NCBI GenBank assembly: GCA_022800215.1
Contig: JAAWPV010000009.1
Coordinates: forward strand, 1-35,427
Length of the DNA: 35,427 nucleotides
Direction: 5' to 3'
DNA from: Oscillospiraceae bacterium
Lineage (GTDB): Bacteria > Bacillota > Clostridia > Oscillospirales > Oscillospiraceae
Shown: positions 24,797 to 33,276 of the stretch, in pieces
How the letters are laid out: every line of letters begins with the position of its first letter
Position numbering within the stretch: position 1 is the stretch's first letter
The notes under the pieces: model-generated
Told to the model about the DNA's origin: nothing
What the model saw: the letters and a program-made list of their open reading frames with translations, nothing else
Database searches by the model: none
Position numbers and translations under genes: made by a program

Positions 24797-27463
24797 TTAG
24801 AAGATACTGGTGATAGCGTTCCAAAGGTCCCGGAACATGGCCTTGATCCGGCCCCAAAAAGTGGTTTTCTCTTGGACGGTAGACGCTTCGCTACCGGAGG
24901 AGGGCTCCTGCTCCGCCTTGATCTCCTGGGTGCGCATTACATACTGAACGCTGTTGGGGGTGCTGTTCCGGGAAGAGGTCATGGACTGGGGCTTGGCGCC
25001 GGCGTCAATGAGAAGGAGATTGTCGCTCTCACCGGTGTGACTGTTCCATTCCTCCTCAATGAGGTCGCTGACATCCGTTTTGGCACTGCGGATATTGCCC
25101 GTTTCGCCCAGGCCGGTGGTGGAGCGGCGCAGGACATCCGCAAGGCCGGTAAGGGCCTGCCGGGTGCCGGCGTCCAGGGAAGGGCCGCTGTTTTTCAGCA
25201 GCTTTTCTGCCGAAGATGCACTGTTCACCAGGGCAGAAATGCTTTCCGACGCGGAATCCAGGAAGGTCCTGGCATCGGTGAGGGACTGCTGGAGCTCAGG
25301 ATCATTTTGATCCATGATGGCGGTGAGTTCTCCCACCTGTGCCAGGGCGGTGTCCAGATTTCCATTGAGCTTCAGGGCTAGCGCTGCGGCGCTGCCCAGA
25401 TTGGTGGCGAGCCGGGGCAGGGAATTATAATACCGGTCCCCGTCGTCGATGGCTTCCTCCAGCACGTTGCAAAGCTGCTGAAGGTCTCCGCTGACGCCGT
25501 TAGAGCCCAAAGCGCTGCACAGGGCCGACAGGCCGGTGATGAGAGGCTTTGTTTGGGTATCCACGGTGTTCACCAGCTTTTTCAGTTCTTCAAGGGTCAT
25601 ATTGTTCTGGTCCAGCAATGCCTGAAGAGACTGAATGCTCTCCATCTGCTTTTTGTATTCGTCGGTCTGGGCGTAGGTCCACAGGGCTACCAGCTGAGCC
25701 GCCTGGGCCTGGGCCTGTTCGGCGGACAGGCTGCCGCCCTGGGCAGTCTGGAAATAGGCGGCGGCGAAGGCCTCAAAGGTGGTCCCTTCCGGAATGCCGT
25801 CCTTGGCGGTGTCCGATTCGTACATTCCCCGCAAAGCGGCCAACTGAGCGGCCTGAGCCTGGGCGGCTTCGGCGGGCATCCCCTCGCCCTGGAAATACCC
25901 GGCGGCAAAGGCCTGGAAGGTGGTTTCGGCAGGGATGCTCCCGCCTGCCAAAGCTCCCTGGTAGGCGGTATAGAGGGTATTGATCTCCGCTGCCTGGGCC
26001 TGAGCGGCTTCGGCGGACAGGCCGCCCCCGGCGGGGGTCATGAGAGCGGCGGTAAGGTAGGCCTGGAAGGTGGTGGAGGCGGGCACACCGCCGGCGGCTA
26101 GCTTGGCTTCATAGGCGTCGTGGAGCTGATCGGCCTGAGCCACCGTGTTTTGCAGTTGGGTCACGGTCATCTGGGTGCCGTTTATGTTGATGGCAAGGTC
26201 GCCGTTGGCCGCAGTCTCCAGCTGATTCAGCTGGTCTTGCAGACCCTTCAAGCTGCCCAAGCAGTTGCCCAACTGATCCACGGACCGGGCCAGCTTGCCC
26301 AGGTCCTCGCCAAGATCCTCAGTCACCCACTGGATGCTGTCCAGGTCGTCACCAACGCCGCTGAGCAGTTTTTGAAGCTGGGACAGATTGGTTTTCATGG
26401 ACTTCAGGATGGTTTCATTTTCCTCGATGGTCGGCCGGAGATCGGTGAGGTTGGCGCTCATGCTGTCCAGCTGGGTTTTCACCTGCGTCAGCGTTCCTTG
26501 CAGAGTGGCCAGATGGTCCCCCATGGGGGCCATGGAGTCGGTCATGGGACCGGCGGCCGCCAAAGCGGCGTCCAGGCTGTCATAGACCTCCCCTTTGCCC
26601 TGGGAGATGGTGCCCCGGGCCTGGTTCAGCCGGTCCAGGCCGTTGGCGGCCTCCGCGAGGCTTCCGCTCATGCCGTCCAGAGAGCTGAGGATCACGTCCA
26701 GGCTGTTGTCCAGGGTGTGGTAGGCGTCCTCCACCTCCTCCTTGGCTTCCCGAAGCTCACTTACCTTTTCGATCTGCTGGAGAGTGGCGGGGACGGCCAG
26801 CAGGACCAGACCGGGGAAGGAGAAGTCTTCGCTGCCCACCCGGATGGCAAAGTGCTGTTCCTCCCCGGGAAGGACGGCAAAGAGGACGGCACGCAGGTTG
26901 CCGATGAGCTGAACCTCGGCCCCCGGAGCCTCCAGGGAGACGATCTCGTCGTCATTGAAGGCGGTGGCGGCGGTGAGGACCAGATTGTGGCGGAGATACT
27001 CGGAGGCCTTGGGGTTGGGATAGACATCCAGGTCGATCTCGAAAAGTCCCGACTTGCCTCCCAGCTCTTCCGCCAGGGCGGGGGCACCGTTGTGCTTGTA
27101 GGATACCGAAACGGTCCAGGGGAGCTCCTCAAAGGGACGGGTGGTTTTTCCCTCAAAGTAGAACTTTTCCGGGATGTCCTCTCCCAGGTCAAAGGTGACG
27201 GTGTCCCCGTCAAGCTGGGGCTCCAGAGTGTTGGTCAGGTTGATAATTTCGTCATAGCCGCCCCGGTCGGTGATGACGCTGCTTCCGTTGGTGCGGTAGC
27301 TCTTCACCACGCTGGCGTCGGTGAGAGCGCCGTAATAGTCCAATGTGGCGTAGTAGGCTTCGTCATAGCTGGGGGCCAGGGCGGCGGCCGAGGCGGCGGG
27401 GAGGCTCCCCAGAAGCATGGCGCCGGCCATGGTGAGGGACAGGATACGTTTACTGTTCTTCAT
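24797..27463 (-). CDS. Secreted coiled-coil protein with three tandem repeats, paired with an MMPL transporter
   Basis: An 888-residue protein with signal peptide (residues 1-26, cut after ASA). A beta-rich N-terminal part (about 30-225) is followed by long helices rich in Leu/Asp/Asn heptads (about 230-420 and 600-830), like the extracellular part of YhgE/Pip-type proteins. Residues about 450-598 hold three tandem repeats of 47-50 residues, each with P-x-x-TTF-x-AF/Y and AEAAQAQAA. No C-terminal membrane anchor is seen; the end (WGRIKAMFRDLWNAITSIF) is an amphipathic helix. Its start overlaps the MMPL gene by 14 bp, so the two are made together. A periplasm-like adaptor or scaffold for the transporter is an inference. 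Confidence 0.8.
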   Translation of the reverse strand: MKNSKRILSLTMAGAMLLGSLPAASAAALAPSYDEAYYATLDYYGALTDASVVKSYRTNGSSVITDRGGYDEIINLTNTLEPQLDGDTVTFDLGEDIPEKFYFEGKTTRPFEELPWTVSVSYKHNGAPALAEELGGKSGLFEIDLDVYPNPKASEYLRHNLVLTAATAFNDDEIVSLEAPGAEVQLIGNLRAVLFAVLPGEEQHFAIRVGSEDFSFPGLVLLAVPATLQQIEKVSELREAKEEVEDAYHTLDNSLDVILSSLDGMSGSLAEAANGLDRLNQARGTISQGKGEVYDSLDAALAAAGPMTDSMAPMGDHLATLQGTLTQVKTQLDSMSANLTDLRPTIEENETILKSMKTNLSQLQKLLSGVGDDLDSIQWVTEDLGEDLGKLARSVDQLGNCLGSLKGLQDQLNQLETAANGDLAININGTQMTVTQLQNTVAQADQLHDAYEAKLAAGGVPASTTFQAYLTAALMTPAGGGLSAEAAQAQAAEINTLYTAYQGALAGGSIPAETTFQAFAAGYFQGEGMPAEAAQAQAAQLAALRGMYESDTAKDGIPEGTTFEAFAAAYFQTAQGGSLSAEQAQAQAAQLVALWTYAQTDEYKKQMESIQSLQALLDQNNMTLEELKKLVNTVDTQTKPLITGLSALCSALGSNGVSGDLQQLCNVLEEAIDDGDRYYNSLPRLATNLGSAAALALKLNGNLDTALAQVGELTAIMDQNDPELQQSLTDARTFLDSASESISALVNSASSAEKLLKNSGPSLDAGTRQALTGLADVLRRSTTGLGETGNIRSAKTDVSDLIEEEWNSHTGESDNLLLIDAGAKPQSMTSSRNSTPNSVQYVMRTQEIKAEQEPSSGSEASTVQEKTTFWGRIKAMFRDLWNAITSIF
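25670..26116 (-). repeat. Three tandem repeats of about 145 bp inside the coiled-coil gene
   Basis: The repeats start at AYEAKLAAGGVPASTTF, AYQGALAGGSIPAETTF and MYESDTAKDGIPEGTTF, and each ends near AQAQAA followed by xLxxL. The protein similarity is high but not perfect, so duplication is not recent. Confidence 0.8.
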
Positions 27464-29627
27464 GGGTTTGGTTCTCCTTTCCTTGGGAAACGGCGAGGGT
27501 GGGTTCTCGCTCCCCCTCAGGGGGCTTATTTTCCCCCTCAGGGGTCATATGCTCCCCCGACAGGGGGGCGCGCCAGCGGAGGCTGGTTTTGCTGATGAGG
27601 GGCTCAAAGGTCACCAGCAGAGCGGGCAGCAAGAAGAGGATGCACAGGGCGGAAATAAAGGAGCCCCGGGCCAGCATGATGCAGATGCTGCTGATGATCT
27701 CGATCTTGGAGATGAGGCCCACCCCCAAAGTGGCGCAGAAGAGCACCAGGGCGCTGGTGATGATGGAGGAATCGGCGGCGTTGGCGGCGGCCAAAATGGC
27801 CTCCTGCCGTGCCTTGCCCTTTTGCAGCTCCTCCCGGAACCGGGTGGTCATCAAAATGGCGTAGTCCACCGTGGCGCCAAGTTGGACACAGCCGATGACA
27901 GTGGGGGCAACAAAGGGGATCACGGTCCCTGTGAAGTAGGGGACCCCCTGGTTGATGCAGATGGCCAATTCAATGGCGGCCACCAGCAGAAGAGGCACCG
28001 ACAGGGAGCGGAAGGTGAGCAGGATGATAATAAAGATGGCGGCGATGGAGATGTAGTTGGTGACTTGGAAATCCACATCGGCGATGTCGATGAGGTCCTT
28101 GGTCAGTACGGCTTCGCCGGTCATCTTGGCCTCCGGGTCGTAGGACTTGAGAATGCCGTCCAGCTCCTCCACCTGCCGGCCCACCGCGTCGGAGGCGGTC
28201 TCATAGGCGGAGTTGATCATCATGATCTGCATTCCGTCCCGCTTGCAGATATCCAGGATGTCCTGGGGGATGAAGAAGTCCGGGATGGCGTTGGAGACCA
28301 GCTTATCAAAGGCCACCACCGACTCGATGCCCTCCACCTGCTCTATCTCGTCCAGCATCTTCATCACCTGGTCGTGGGGCAGGTCGTCCCCCATGACCAC
28401 AAAGTGGCTGGAGGCCATGTTGAACTCCTCCTTCAGCTTGTTGGTGGCCACGATGGAGGGCATATCCTGGGGCAGGGCTTCGTCCAGTTTGTAGTAGATG
28501 CCGGCGTGGTTCTGCCCGTAGAGGGCGGGAGCAAAGGCGATGAGGAAGAGGACCACAAAGGCCTTGTTGTGGCGGATGACGAACCGGTTTGCCTTGCTGA
28601 GGTCGGGCATGAAGACTCGGTGGGTGTGCCTGCGGATAGGTCCATCCAGCAGCAGGAGGATGGAGGGGAGCACCAGTACCACCGTGGCCACGCCGATGAC
28701 CACGCCCTTGGCCATGACGATGCCGATGTCCCGGCCCAGAAGGAGCCGCATAAAGCAGAGGGCCACGAAGCCTGCCACGGTGGTCAGGGAGCTGCTGGAC
28801 AGGGAGGTGAAGGCGGCCTGGATGGCCACCGCCATGGCGTCCCGGTTGTCGTCATAATTGTGCCGCTCCTCCTCATACCGATGGTAGAGGAAAATGGAGT
28901 AGTCCATGGTGACGCCAAGCTGCAAAACAGCGGCGATGGCCTGGGTAATGTAGGAGATCTGCCCTAAGAAAATGTTGGTACCGAAGTTGTAAAGGATAGC
29001 CATGCCGATGCTGAGAAGGAAGGCCACAGGCAAAAGCCAGGATTCCATGGTGGCGGCCATCACCAGCAGGGAGAGGAGAACGGCCAGACCCACGTAGAGG
29101 GGAAGCTCCTGGTCCACCAGGTCCTTGGTGTCCTTAATGACAACCGAAAAACCGGCCAGGAAACACTTTTGATTGCAGAGGTGCCGCACCTCGTCGATGG
29201 CGGCCATGGTTTCCTCTGAGGCACCGGGGTTTTCATACTGGACGATCAGCATGGTGGCGTCCCCGGAGAAGAACATATCCCGCAATTCCGCGGGGAGGAA
29301 GTCTTTGGGGATCTGAATGCCGGCGGCGGAGGAGATCCACAGAGCGCTGGAGACCCCGGGCACCTCCTGAATGTCTTTGCAGAGCTGGTTGGTGTATTCA
29401 GGGGGCATCTCCTCCACGATGAGCATGGTGGTGGCCGCCATGTGGAAGGGTTCTTCCAGCAGCTTCTCCCCCTGGGAGGAGTCCAGATCGGGGGGCAGGT
29501 AGGTCAGAATGTCGTAGTTGATCCGGGTAGCGGCGGCGCCTGCAAGGCAGACCATCAGCAGCGCCATGGCGGCGGCCATGACCCGCTTGGGATTTCGGGT
29601 CAGGGAATGAGCGATTTTTTCAAGCAA
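27450..29627 (-). CDS. MMPL/RND-family transporter
   Basis: A 725-residue RND-superfamily membrane protein with two halves, each made of one N-terminal helix, an extracytoplasmic domain and a block of about five helices (12 helices in all). First-half landmarks: AAATRINYDILTYLPPDLDSSQ, LQLGVTMDYSIFLYHRYEEE, SLTTVAGFVALCFM. Second-half: VQLGATVDYAILMTTRFREE and IITSALVLFCATLGVGLIS. The paired Asp-Tyr in each half are the usual proton-relay positions. The start is probably a TTG, because AGAGGTG lies 6 bp before it; a GTG three codons upstream would overlap that site. The family exports lipids, peptides or drugs; the substrate is unknown. Confidence 0.92.
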   Translation of the reverse strand: MLEKIAHSLTRNPKRVMAAAMALLMVCLAGAAATRINYDILTYLPPDLDSSQGEKLLEEPFHMAATTMLIVEEMPPEYTNQLCKDIQEVPGVSSALWISSAAGIQIPKDFLPAELRDMFFSGDATMLIVQYENPGASEETMAAIDEVRHLCNQKCFLAGFSVVIKDTKDLVDQELPLYVGLAVLLSLLVMAATMESWLLPVAFLLSIGMAILYNFGTNIFLGQISYITQAIAAVLQLGVTMDYSIFLYHRYEEERHNYDDNRDAMAVAIQAAFTSLSSSSLTTVAGFVALCFMRLLLGRDIGIVMAKGVVIGVATVVLVLPSILLLLDGPIRRHTHRVFMPDLSKANRFVIRHNKAFVVLFLIAFAPALYGQNHAGIYYKLDEALPQDMPSIVATNKLKEEFNMASSHFVVMGDDLPHDQVMKMLDEIEQVEGIESVVAFDKLVSNAIPDFFIPQDILDICKRDGMQIMMINSAYETASDAVGRQVEELDGILKSYDPEAKMTGEAVLTKDLIDIADVDFQVTNYISIAAIFIIILLTFRSLSVPLLLVAAIELAICINQGVPYFTGTVIPFVAPTVIGCVQLGATVDYAILMTTRFREELQKGKARQEAILAAANAADSSIITSALVLFCATLGVGLISKIEIISSICIMLARGSFISALCILFLLPALLVTFEPLISKTSLRWRAPLSGEHMTPEGENKPPEGEREPTLAVSQGKENQTHEEQ

Positions 29628-29660
29628 CGGTATCACCTCTGGGAAAATGAAAAGATGGCG

Positions 29661-30257
29661 TCAGGAGTTGGAATCGTCTTCTTCTACGGTGTACTCCGCG
29701 TCGATGACGTCGGGGTCGGAGCGGCGGGGAACTTTCACAGTGTAAAGGCATACCAGCAGGTTTTCCCCACCGTGAAGCATGAGGGCGGCTCCCATGAGCC
29801 GAACAAGGGCCCGGCTGCTCTCAAAGGGCCGCAGGAGAAGCGAGGTGCCAACCGCCATCCCCGCAATGGAGACGAGCAGGATGGCCCACCATTTCTCCAT
29901 GCCGAAGTGCTTGGCGTCGATGGAGGTCTGGAGCCGGAGCACGCTGTCCACCAGCAGAATGAGGCCGATAACGATGGGCAGGTTGCTGAGCACGTCCCGG
30001 GGATGGAGGATGAGAACACCCCCCAAGATGATGGTAAGCAGCCCCACCGCCAGATCAAACTGGAAGGCCAGGCGGTAGAGGTCGTTGGAAAAATAGCCCA
30101 GCAGCCGGATAATGCCGTAGAATACCGAGACGACGCCTAACGCGATACAGATGGCGGTGGCCGAGACCCCGGGCCAGATGAGCAGGCATCCGCCGCCCAG
30201 GATCAGGGCCGCGGACAGCAGGACGAAGCCGGCTTTGGCAGAGCGAACAAAGCGCAT
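29661..30257 (-). CDS. DUF308/HdeD-like membrane protein
   Basis: A 198-residue membrane protein with about six hydrophobic helices over residues 8-170 and a polar acidic C-terminal tail (DVIDAEYTVEEDDSN). ILGGGCLLIWPGVSATAICIALGVV and GVLILHPRDVLSNLPIVIG fit DUF308 (HdeD), whose E. coli member is linked to acid resistance. The ATG follows AAAGGAGG. It is the first gene of the DUF308-MMPL-coiled-coil transcript and is divergent from the TetR gene. Confidence 0.88.
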   Translation of the reverse strand: MRFVRSAKAGFVLLSAALILGGGCLLIWPGVSATAICIALGVVSVFYGIIRLLGYFSNDLYRLAFQFDLAVGLLTIILGGVLILHPRDVLSNLPIVIGLILLVDSVLRLQTSIDAKHFGMEKWWAILLVSIAGMAVGTSLLLRPFESSRALVRLMGAALMLHGGENLLVCLYTVKVPRRSDPDVIDAEYTVEEDDSNS

Positions 30258-30461
30258 ATGAGGTTCCTCCTTTCACAATGTCCTTGCAGGAGATACCATA
30301 CACCCGGCAGGGGGAGGGGGACAATGGACAAAAAAGAAAGGGTGTGTCAAAAGGTGATGATTTCCCTAAAGTGTCACCCTGGGGGAGAAAATGAAGGGCG
30401 GGATATTGACGAGCGGGGAAATTTTGTGTAAATTATGATTGTCGGTAAGGGGGAACACACG
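30258..30461. promoter_or_regulatory. Divergent control region between DUF308 and TetR genes
   Basis: For the TetR gene: -35 TTGACG (30406-30411), a 17-bp spacer and -10 TAAATT (30429-30434). For the minus-strand operon, TTGACA at 30345-30350 (minus strand) is the best -35, but its -10 is weak. GTGTCA occurs at 30344-30349 and again at 30371-30376, 27 bp apart, a possible TetR operator pair. No clear palindrome is seen. Confidence 0.45.
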
Positions 30462-31040
30462 ATGTCCAACATGACGAAACGGGTGCTGGCCGCGTCGCTG
30501 AAAAAGCTGCTGGGTCAGATGCCTCTGGATAAGATCACCATTCAGGATCTGGTCAACGAGGCCGAGGTGAGCCGCAAGACCTTTTACTATCATTTCCAGG
30601 ATATCTACGACCTTTTGGAGTGGGCGTTGGTGGATGAGGGGAAACGGGTGTTGGAAGCCCACGGCGCTGAGGCCTCCTGGCAGGAAAAGATGTGGAATAC
30701 CTTTCAATATTTCCAGGGGAATCAGGCTGTGATCCTGAACATTTACCGCTCTATCCAGAAGAACGGCGAGCTTTTGGAGCGGCATACCTCCCGGCTGATC
30801 TATCCCCTGCTGGAGCAGCTTTTTGAAGCGCAGCCCCGGCATGAGGAGGTGGCGGAGGAGGACCGGCAGTTTTTGCTGGAATTTTATTCCTATGGCGTGG
30901 TAAAATTTTTCCTTTACTGGGTGGGAAACGGCATGAAGCCGGAGCCCGAGCAGATGATGAGCCGCCTCAACCGGCTTTTCGATGGCAGTATGGAGGATTT
31001 CATCCGCCGCTATGTGGAGAGCGCCGAAGAGAAAAAATAA
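30462..31040 (+). CDS. TetR/AcrR-family regulator
   Basis: A 192-residue TetR-type repressor. The N-terminal helix-turn-helix is MTKRVLAASLKKLLGQMPLDKITIQDLVNEAEVSRKTFYYHFQD (given here in parts: KITIQDLVNEA and VSRKTFYYHF are the recognition core). The C-terminal ligand domain resembles the DhaS-like TetR group (LNIYRSIQKNG, FYSYGVVKFFLYWVG). The ATG at 30462 follows AAGGGGGA; an ATG nine codons upstream lacks a ribosome site. Divergence from the DUF308-MMPL operon suggests it represses that operon and itself. Confidence 0.9.
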   Translation: MSNMTKRVLAASLKKLLGQMPLDKITIQDLVNEAEVSRKTFYYHFQDIYDLLEWALVDEGKRVLEAHGAEASWQEKMWNTFQYFQGNQAVILNIYRSIQKNGELLERHTSRLIYPLLEQLFEAQPRHEEVAEEDRQFLLEFYSYGVVKFFLYWVGNGMKPEPEQMMSRLNRLFDGSMEDFIRRYVESAEEKK

Positions 31041-31081
31041 AAAAGCGCCGGACAGGAGGATATCCTGTCCGGCGCTTTTTT
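31041..31081. terminator. Terminator after the TetR gene
   Basis: A 17-bp perfect stem (AAAAGCGCCGGACAGGA with its reverse complement TCCTGTCCGGCGCTTTT) and a 5-base loop GGATA, directly after the stop and ending in T6. Confidence 0.94.
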
Positions 31082-31137
31082 GAAAAAATAATGCGGATTA
31101 TCTCCGGTAGGAGGTCTTCCGGTGAACCTTTTGCAGG

Positions 31138-31260
31138 TTATACCGAATTGCCGTAGTTCGGTGTCATGGTGATATTGGAGTGCCCCATAATGTACTGCAA
31201 CGCTTTGGGCTTCTCAATGCAGCAGCTCGTTTCCTTACTCCTAAGAAGCTGGTGGTCTAA
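31138..31260 (-). pseudogene. C-terminal remnant of a tyrosine recombinase (integrase)
   Basis: On the minus strand one frame reads HQLLRSKETSCCIEKPKAL, then QYIMGHSNITMTPNYGNSV and a stop. ALQYIMGHSNITMT is the conserved end of Tn916-type and phage integrases (the LGH/MGH box before the catalytic Tyr). The upstream catalytic domain is missing and the last residues depart from the usual NVYTH. The piece has no ribosome site or start. It is therefore a relic of a mobile element, not an active integrase. Confidence 0.7.
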
Positions 31261-31441
31261 TGGCATCCTTGAACTGAATGGGCTGGATGAACCAGACAAA
31301 GATCCGGGTTCCGGCAATGGCGAAGAAAAAGGCGAAGAAGGCCCTTCCCCACAGGGCGGACTTGGGCATGAAGAGCATAGCCATCAAAATGCCGAACCGG
31401 GCGGAGGAGATGGCAGTCCCTGTGGTGGGGGAGACAAGCAT
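31241..31441 (-). CDS. Small hydrophobic open frame of unknown origin
   Basis: A 66-residue frame with two hydrophobic stretches (FGILMAMLFM and AFFAFFFAIAGTRIFVWFI). I do not recognise it. A stop lies three codons upstream and no ribosome site is evident. It ends next to the integrase remnant and may be a fragment of a lost membrane protein gene. It could also be chance coding in relic DNA. Confidence 0.3.
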   Translation of the reverse strand: MLVSPTTGTAISSARFGILMAMLFMPKSALWGRAFFAFFFAIAGTRIFVWFIQPIQFKDAIRPPAS

Positions 31442-31568
31442 ACATGCTCATCGCATTGCGGGTTATATGAGTTGGCATAGCGTGACCACGTGAAAAATAC
31501 AAGGGAAAATCTGCTTAATATGGTCTGGACAGAGGAATGGGAAATTGTACATTGTTCTGTCACCAATC

Positions 31569-31597
31569 TTCCCTTTTCTCCAGCAGTGTGATACAAT
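31569..31597 (+). promoter_or_regulatory. Promoter of the sulfatase-anSME pair
   Basis: A -35 TTCCCT, a 17-bp spacer and -10 TACAAT with an upstream TG (extended -10), 38 bp before the sulfatase ATG. The rest of the gap 31082-31635 holds only the integrase remnant and the small hydrophobic frame. Confidence 0.55.
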
Positions 31598-31635
31598 AAA
31601 TAAACCGCAAATGATTCAAGCAAGGAGTGAAGGTT

Positions 31636-33261
31636 ATGAACCCGAGAAAAAAGAATGCCCCCAATATTCTTCTGGTGACGGCAGATCAGCTCCGCTGGGA
31701 CTATGTCCGGGCTTACCAGAGGGAGGGCTTCATGGAGACCCCCACCCTGGACGCCTTGGCGGCGGAGGGCTGCCTCTGTGAGCGGGCCTATTCCCCCAAC
31801 CCGGTGTGCATTCCAGCCCGGCACAACCTCATCACCGGCCTGCCCGCCCGGTTCCACGGCTTTGATGACAATTACTTTGGGGAAACCGCCAAGCCCTGCC
31901 CCTGGGACCTGCCTACCTTCGCACAGATTTTGTCCGACTGCGGCTATGCCACGGCGGCCATCGGTAAGATGCACTTCCAGCCGGAGCGCCGGGCCACAGG
32001 CTTTGACCTTTTTGAAAACAGCGACGAGGTAGTCTACGACATCGCGGAGGACGAGTACGCCCAGTTCCTTCGGGGAAAAGGCTACGGCCATGTGGGCTCC
32101 TTCCACGGAGTCCGCAACGCCCTCTATATGCAGCCCCAACAGTCTCTTCTGCCCGAAGAGCTTCATGGCTCAGCCTGGGTGGCTGACCGGTCCATCCGCT
32201 ACATTAAGAGCCAGGCCACCCGCCAGCGGCCCTTCCTCCTTTGGACGGGCTTCATCCATCCCCATCCCCCCTTTGATATTCCAGAGGGCTGGGCCCATCT
32301 GTATGACGGGAAGATCCCGCCCCACACCTCCTCCAAAACGCCCCTTTCCAAGCTGGCGGAAGAGAACAAGTGTATCGCCGACCTTCCCGACGAGGAGAAC
32401 ATCAACCGTATGCGGGAGCTTTACGCCTCGGCGGTGTCCTTTATGGACTATAACCTGGGCCGTATCCTGAAAACCTTGGAGGAAGAAGGACTGAAGGACA
32501 ACACCCTGGTGGTCTTTGTCTCCGACCACGGGGAGATGCTGGGGGATCTGGACACCTACCAGAAGTTCCTGCCCTATGAGGCCTCCTGTCATATCCCCAT
32601 GCTGCTGCGCTGGCCCGGACACATCGCCGCAGGCAGCCGACGGACAGATTTCACCGACCTCAACGACCTGCTGCCCACCTTCCTGGATGCGGCGGGGACC
32701 ACCTACCCCGGCAGAGAGGTATTACCCGGGGAATCCCTGCTGACCGAAGCGCCGAAAAAGGACCGCTCCGTCCAGTATGTGGAGCATCAGCACGGCAGCA
32801 AGCGCTGGTGCTGCCTGGTGGGTCAGCGGTATAAGTACGTCTATTCCTACGGAGACCGGGATCAGCTCTTTGACCTGCAGGAGGACCCGGAGGAGCAGGT
32901 GGACCTTCTCTGGGGGGAGCCGGCTGCGGACATTTTGCCCATCCGGGACGAGATGAAGGAAAAACTGCTGGCCTATGAGGAGCGCTGGGGCCTTCCCGGC
33001 TATGTGGAGAACGGGCAGTTTGCCCAGTATCCGCCCTATGAGATCCAGACCTATCAGGAGACCTGCTTCCCTTTCTATATCCAGGATCCCGGAGATCCGG
33101 AGCGGACCCCTCTGGCGGAGGAGATCCTGAAGGCCATTGAGAAGGAGCCTTCCGTCCATCTGGAAAATCTTCACATCCGGGAAATGCTGACCCAGCTGGG
33201 CCGGATGAGCGATGAGGATGTGGATGAGCTGCTGGAAAAGGCCCGAAAGCAGGGCAATTAA
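31636..33261 (+). CDS. Cysteine-type (formylglycine) sulfatase
   Basis: A 541-residue type I sulfatase that hydrolyses a sulfate ester. The active-site motif is PNPVCIPARHNLITG (Cys58-x-Pro-x-Arg62), where Cys58 is converted to formylglycine. Metal and catalytic residues appear in TADQLR, GKMHFQPE, IHPHPP and VFVSDHGEMLGD. There is no signal peptide, so the enzyme is predicted cytosolic and would act on imported sulfated sugars. The ATG at 31636 follows AAGGAG; a GTG three codons upstream overlaps that site. The dedicated maturase gene follows after 15 bp. Substrate class (mucin, glycosaminoglycan or other) is not determined. Confidence 0.93.
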   Translation: MNPRKKNAPNILLVTADQLRWDYVRAYQREGFMETPTLDALAAEGCLCERAYSPNPVCIPARHNLITGLPARFHGFDDNYFGETAKPCPWDLPTFAQILSDCGYATAAIGKMHFQPERRATGFDLFENSDEVVYDIAEDEYAQFLRGKGYGHVGSFHGVRNALYMQPQQSLLPEELHGSAWVADRSIRYIKSQATRQRPFLLWTGFIHPHPPFDIPEGWAHLYDGKIPPHTSSKTPLSKLAEENKCIADLPDEENINRMRELYASAVSFMDYNLGRILKTLEEEGLKDNTLVVFVSDHGEMLGDLDTYQKFLPYEASCHIPMLLRWPGHIAAGSRRTDFTDLNDLLPTFLDAAGTTYPGREVLPGESLLTEAPKKDRSVQYVEHQHGSKRWCCLVGQRYKYVYSYGDRDQLFDLQEDPEEQVDLLWGEPAADILPIRDEMKEKLLAYEERWGLPGYVENGQFAQYPPYEIQTYQETCFPFYIQDPGDPERTPLAEEILKAIEKEPSVHLENLHIREMLTQLGRMSDEDVDELLEKARKQGN

Positions 33262-33276
33262 AGGGAGGGGAAGACC

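Noticed and set aside
25670-26116. CRISPR array or DNA satellite
   Set aside because: The repeats are coding, diverged, about 145 bp long and in frame; they are protein repeats.
27417-28967. Long plus-strand open frame antisense to the MMPL gene
   Set aside because: Composition is Gly/Asp/His-rich nonsense typical for antisense frames; MMPL motifs on the other strand are clear.
31166-31480. Plus-strand open frame of about 100 codons in the relic region
   Set aside because: Gly/Glu/Pro-rich composition, no ribosome site and no family features; antisense to the integrase and hydrophobic fragments.
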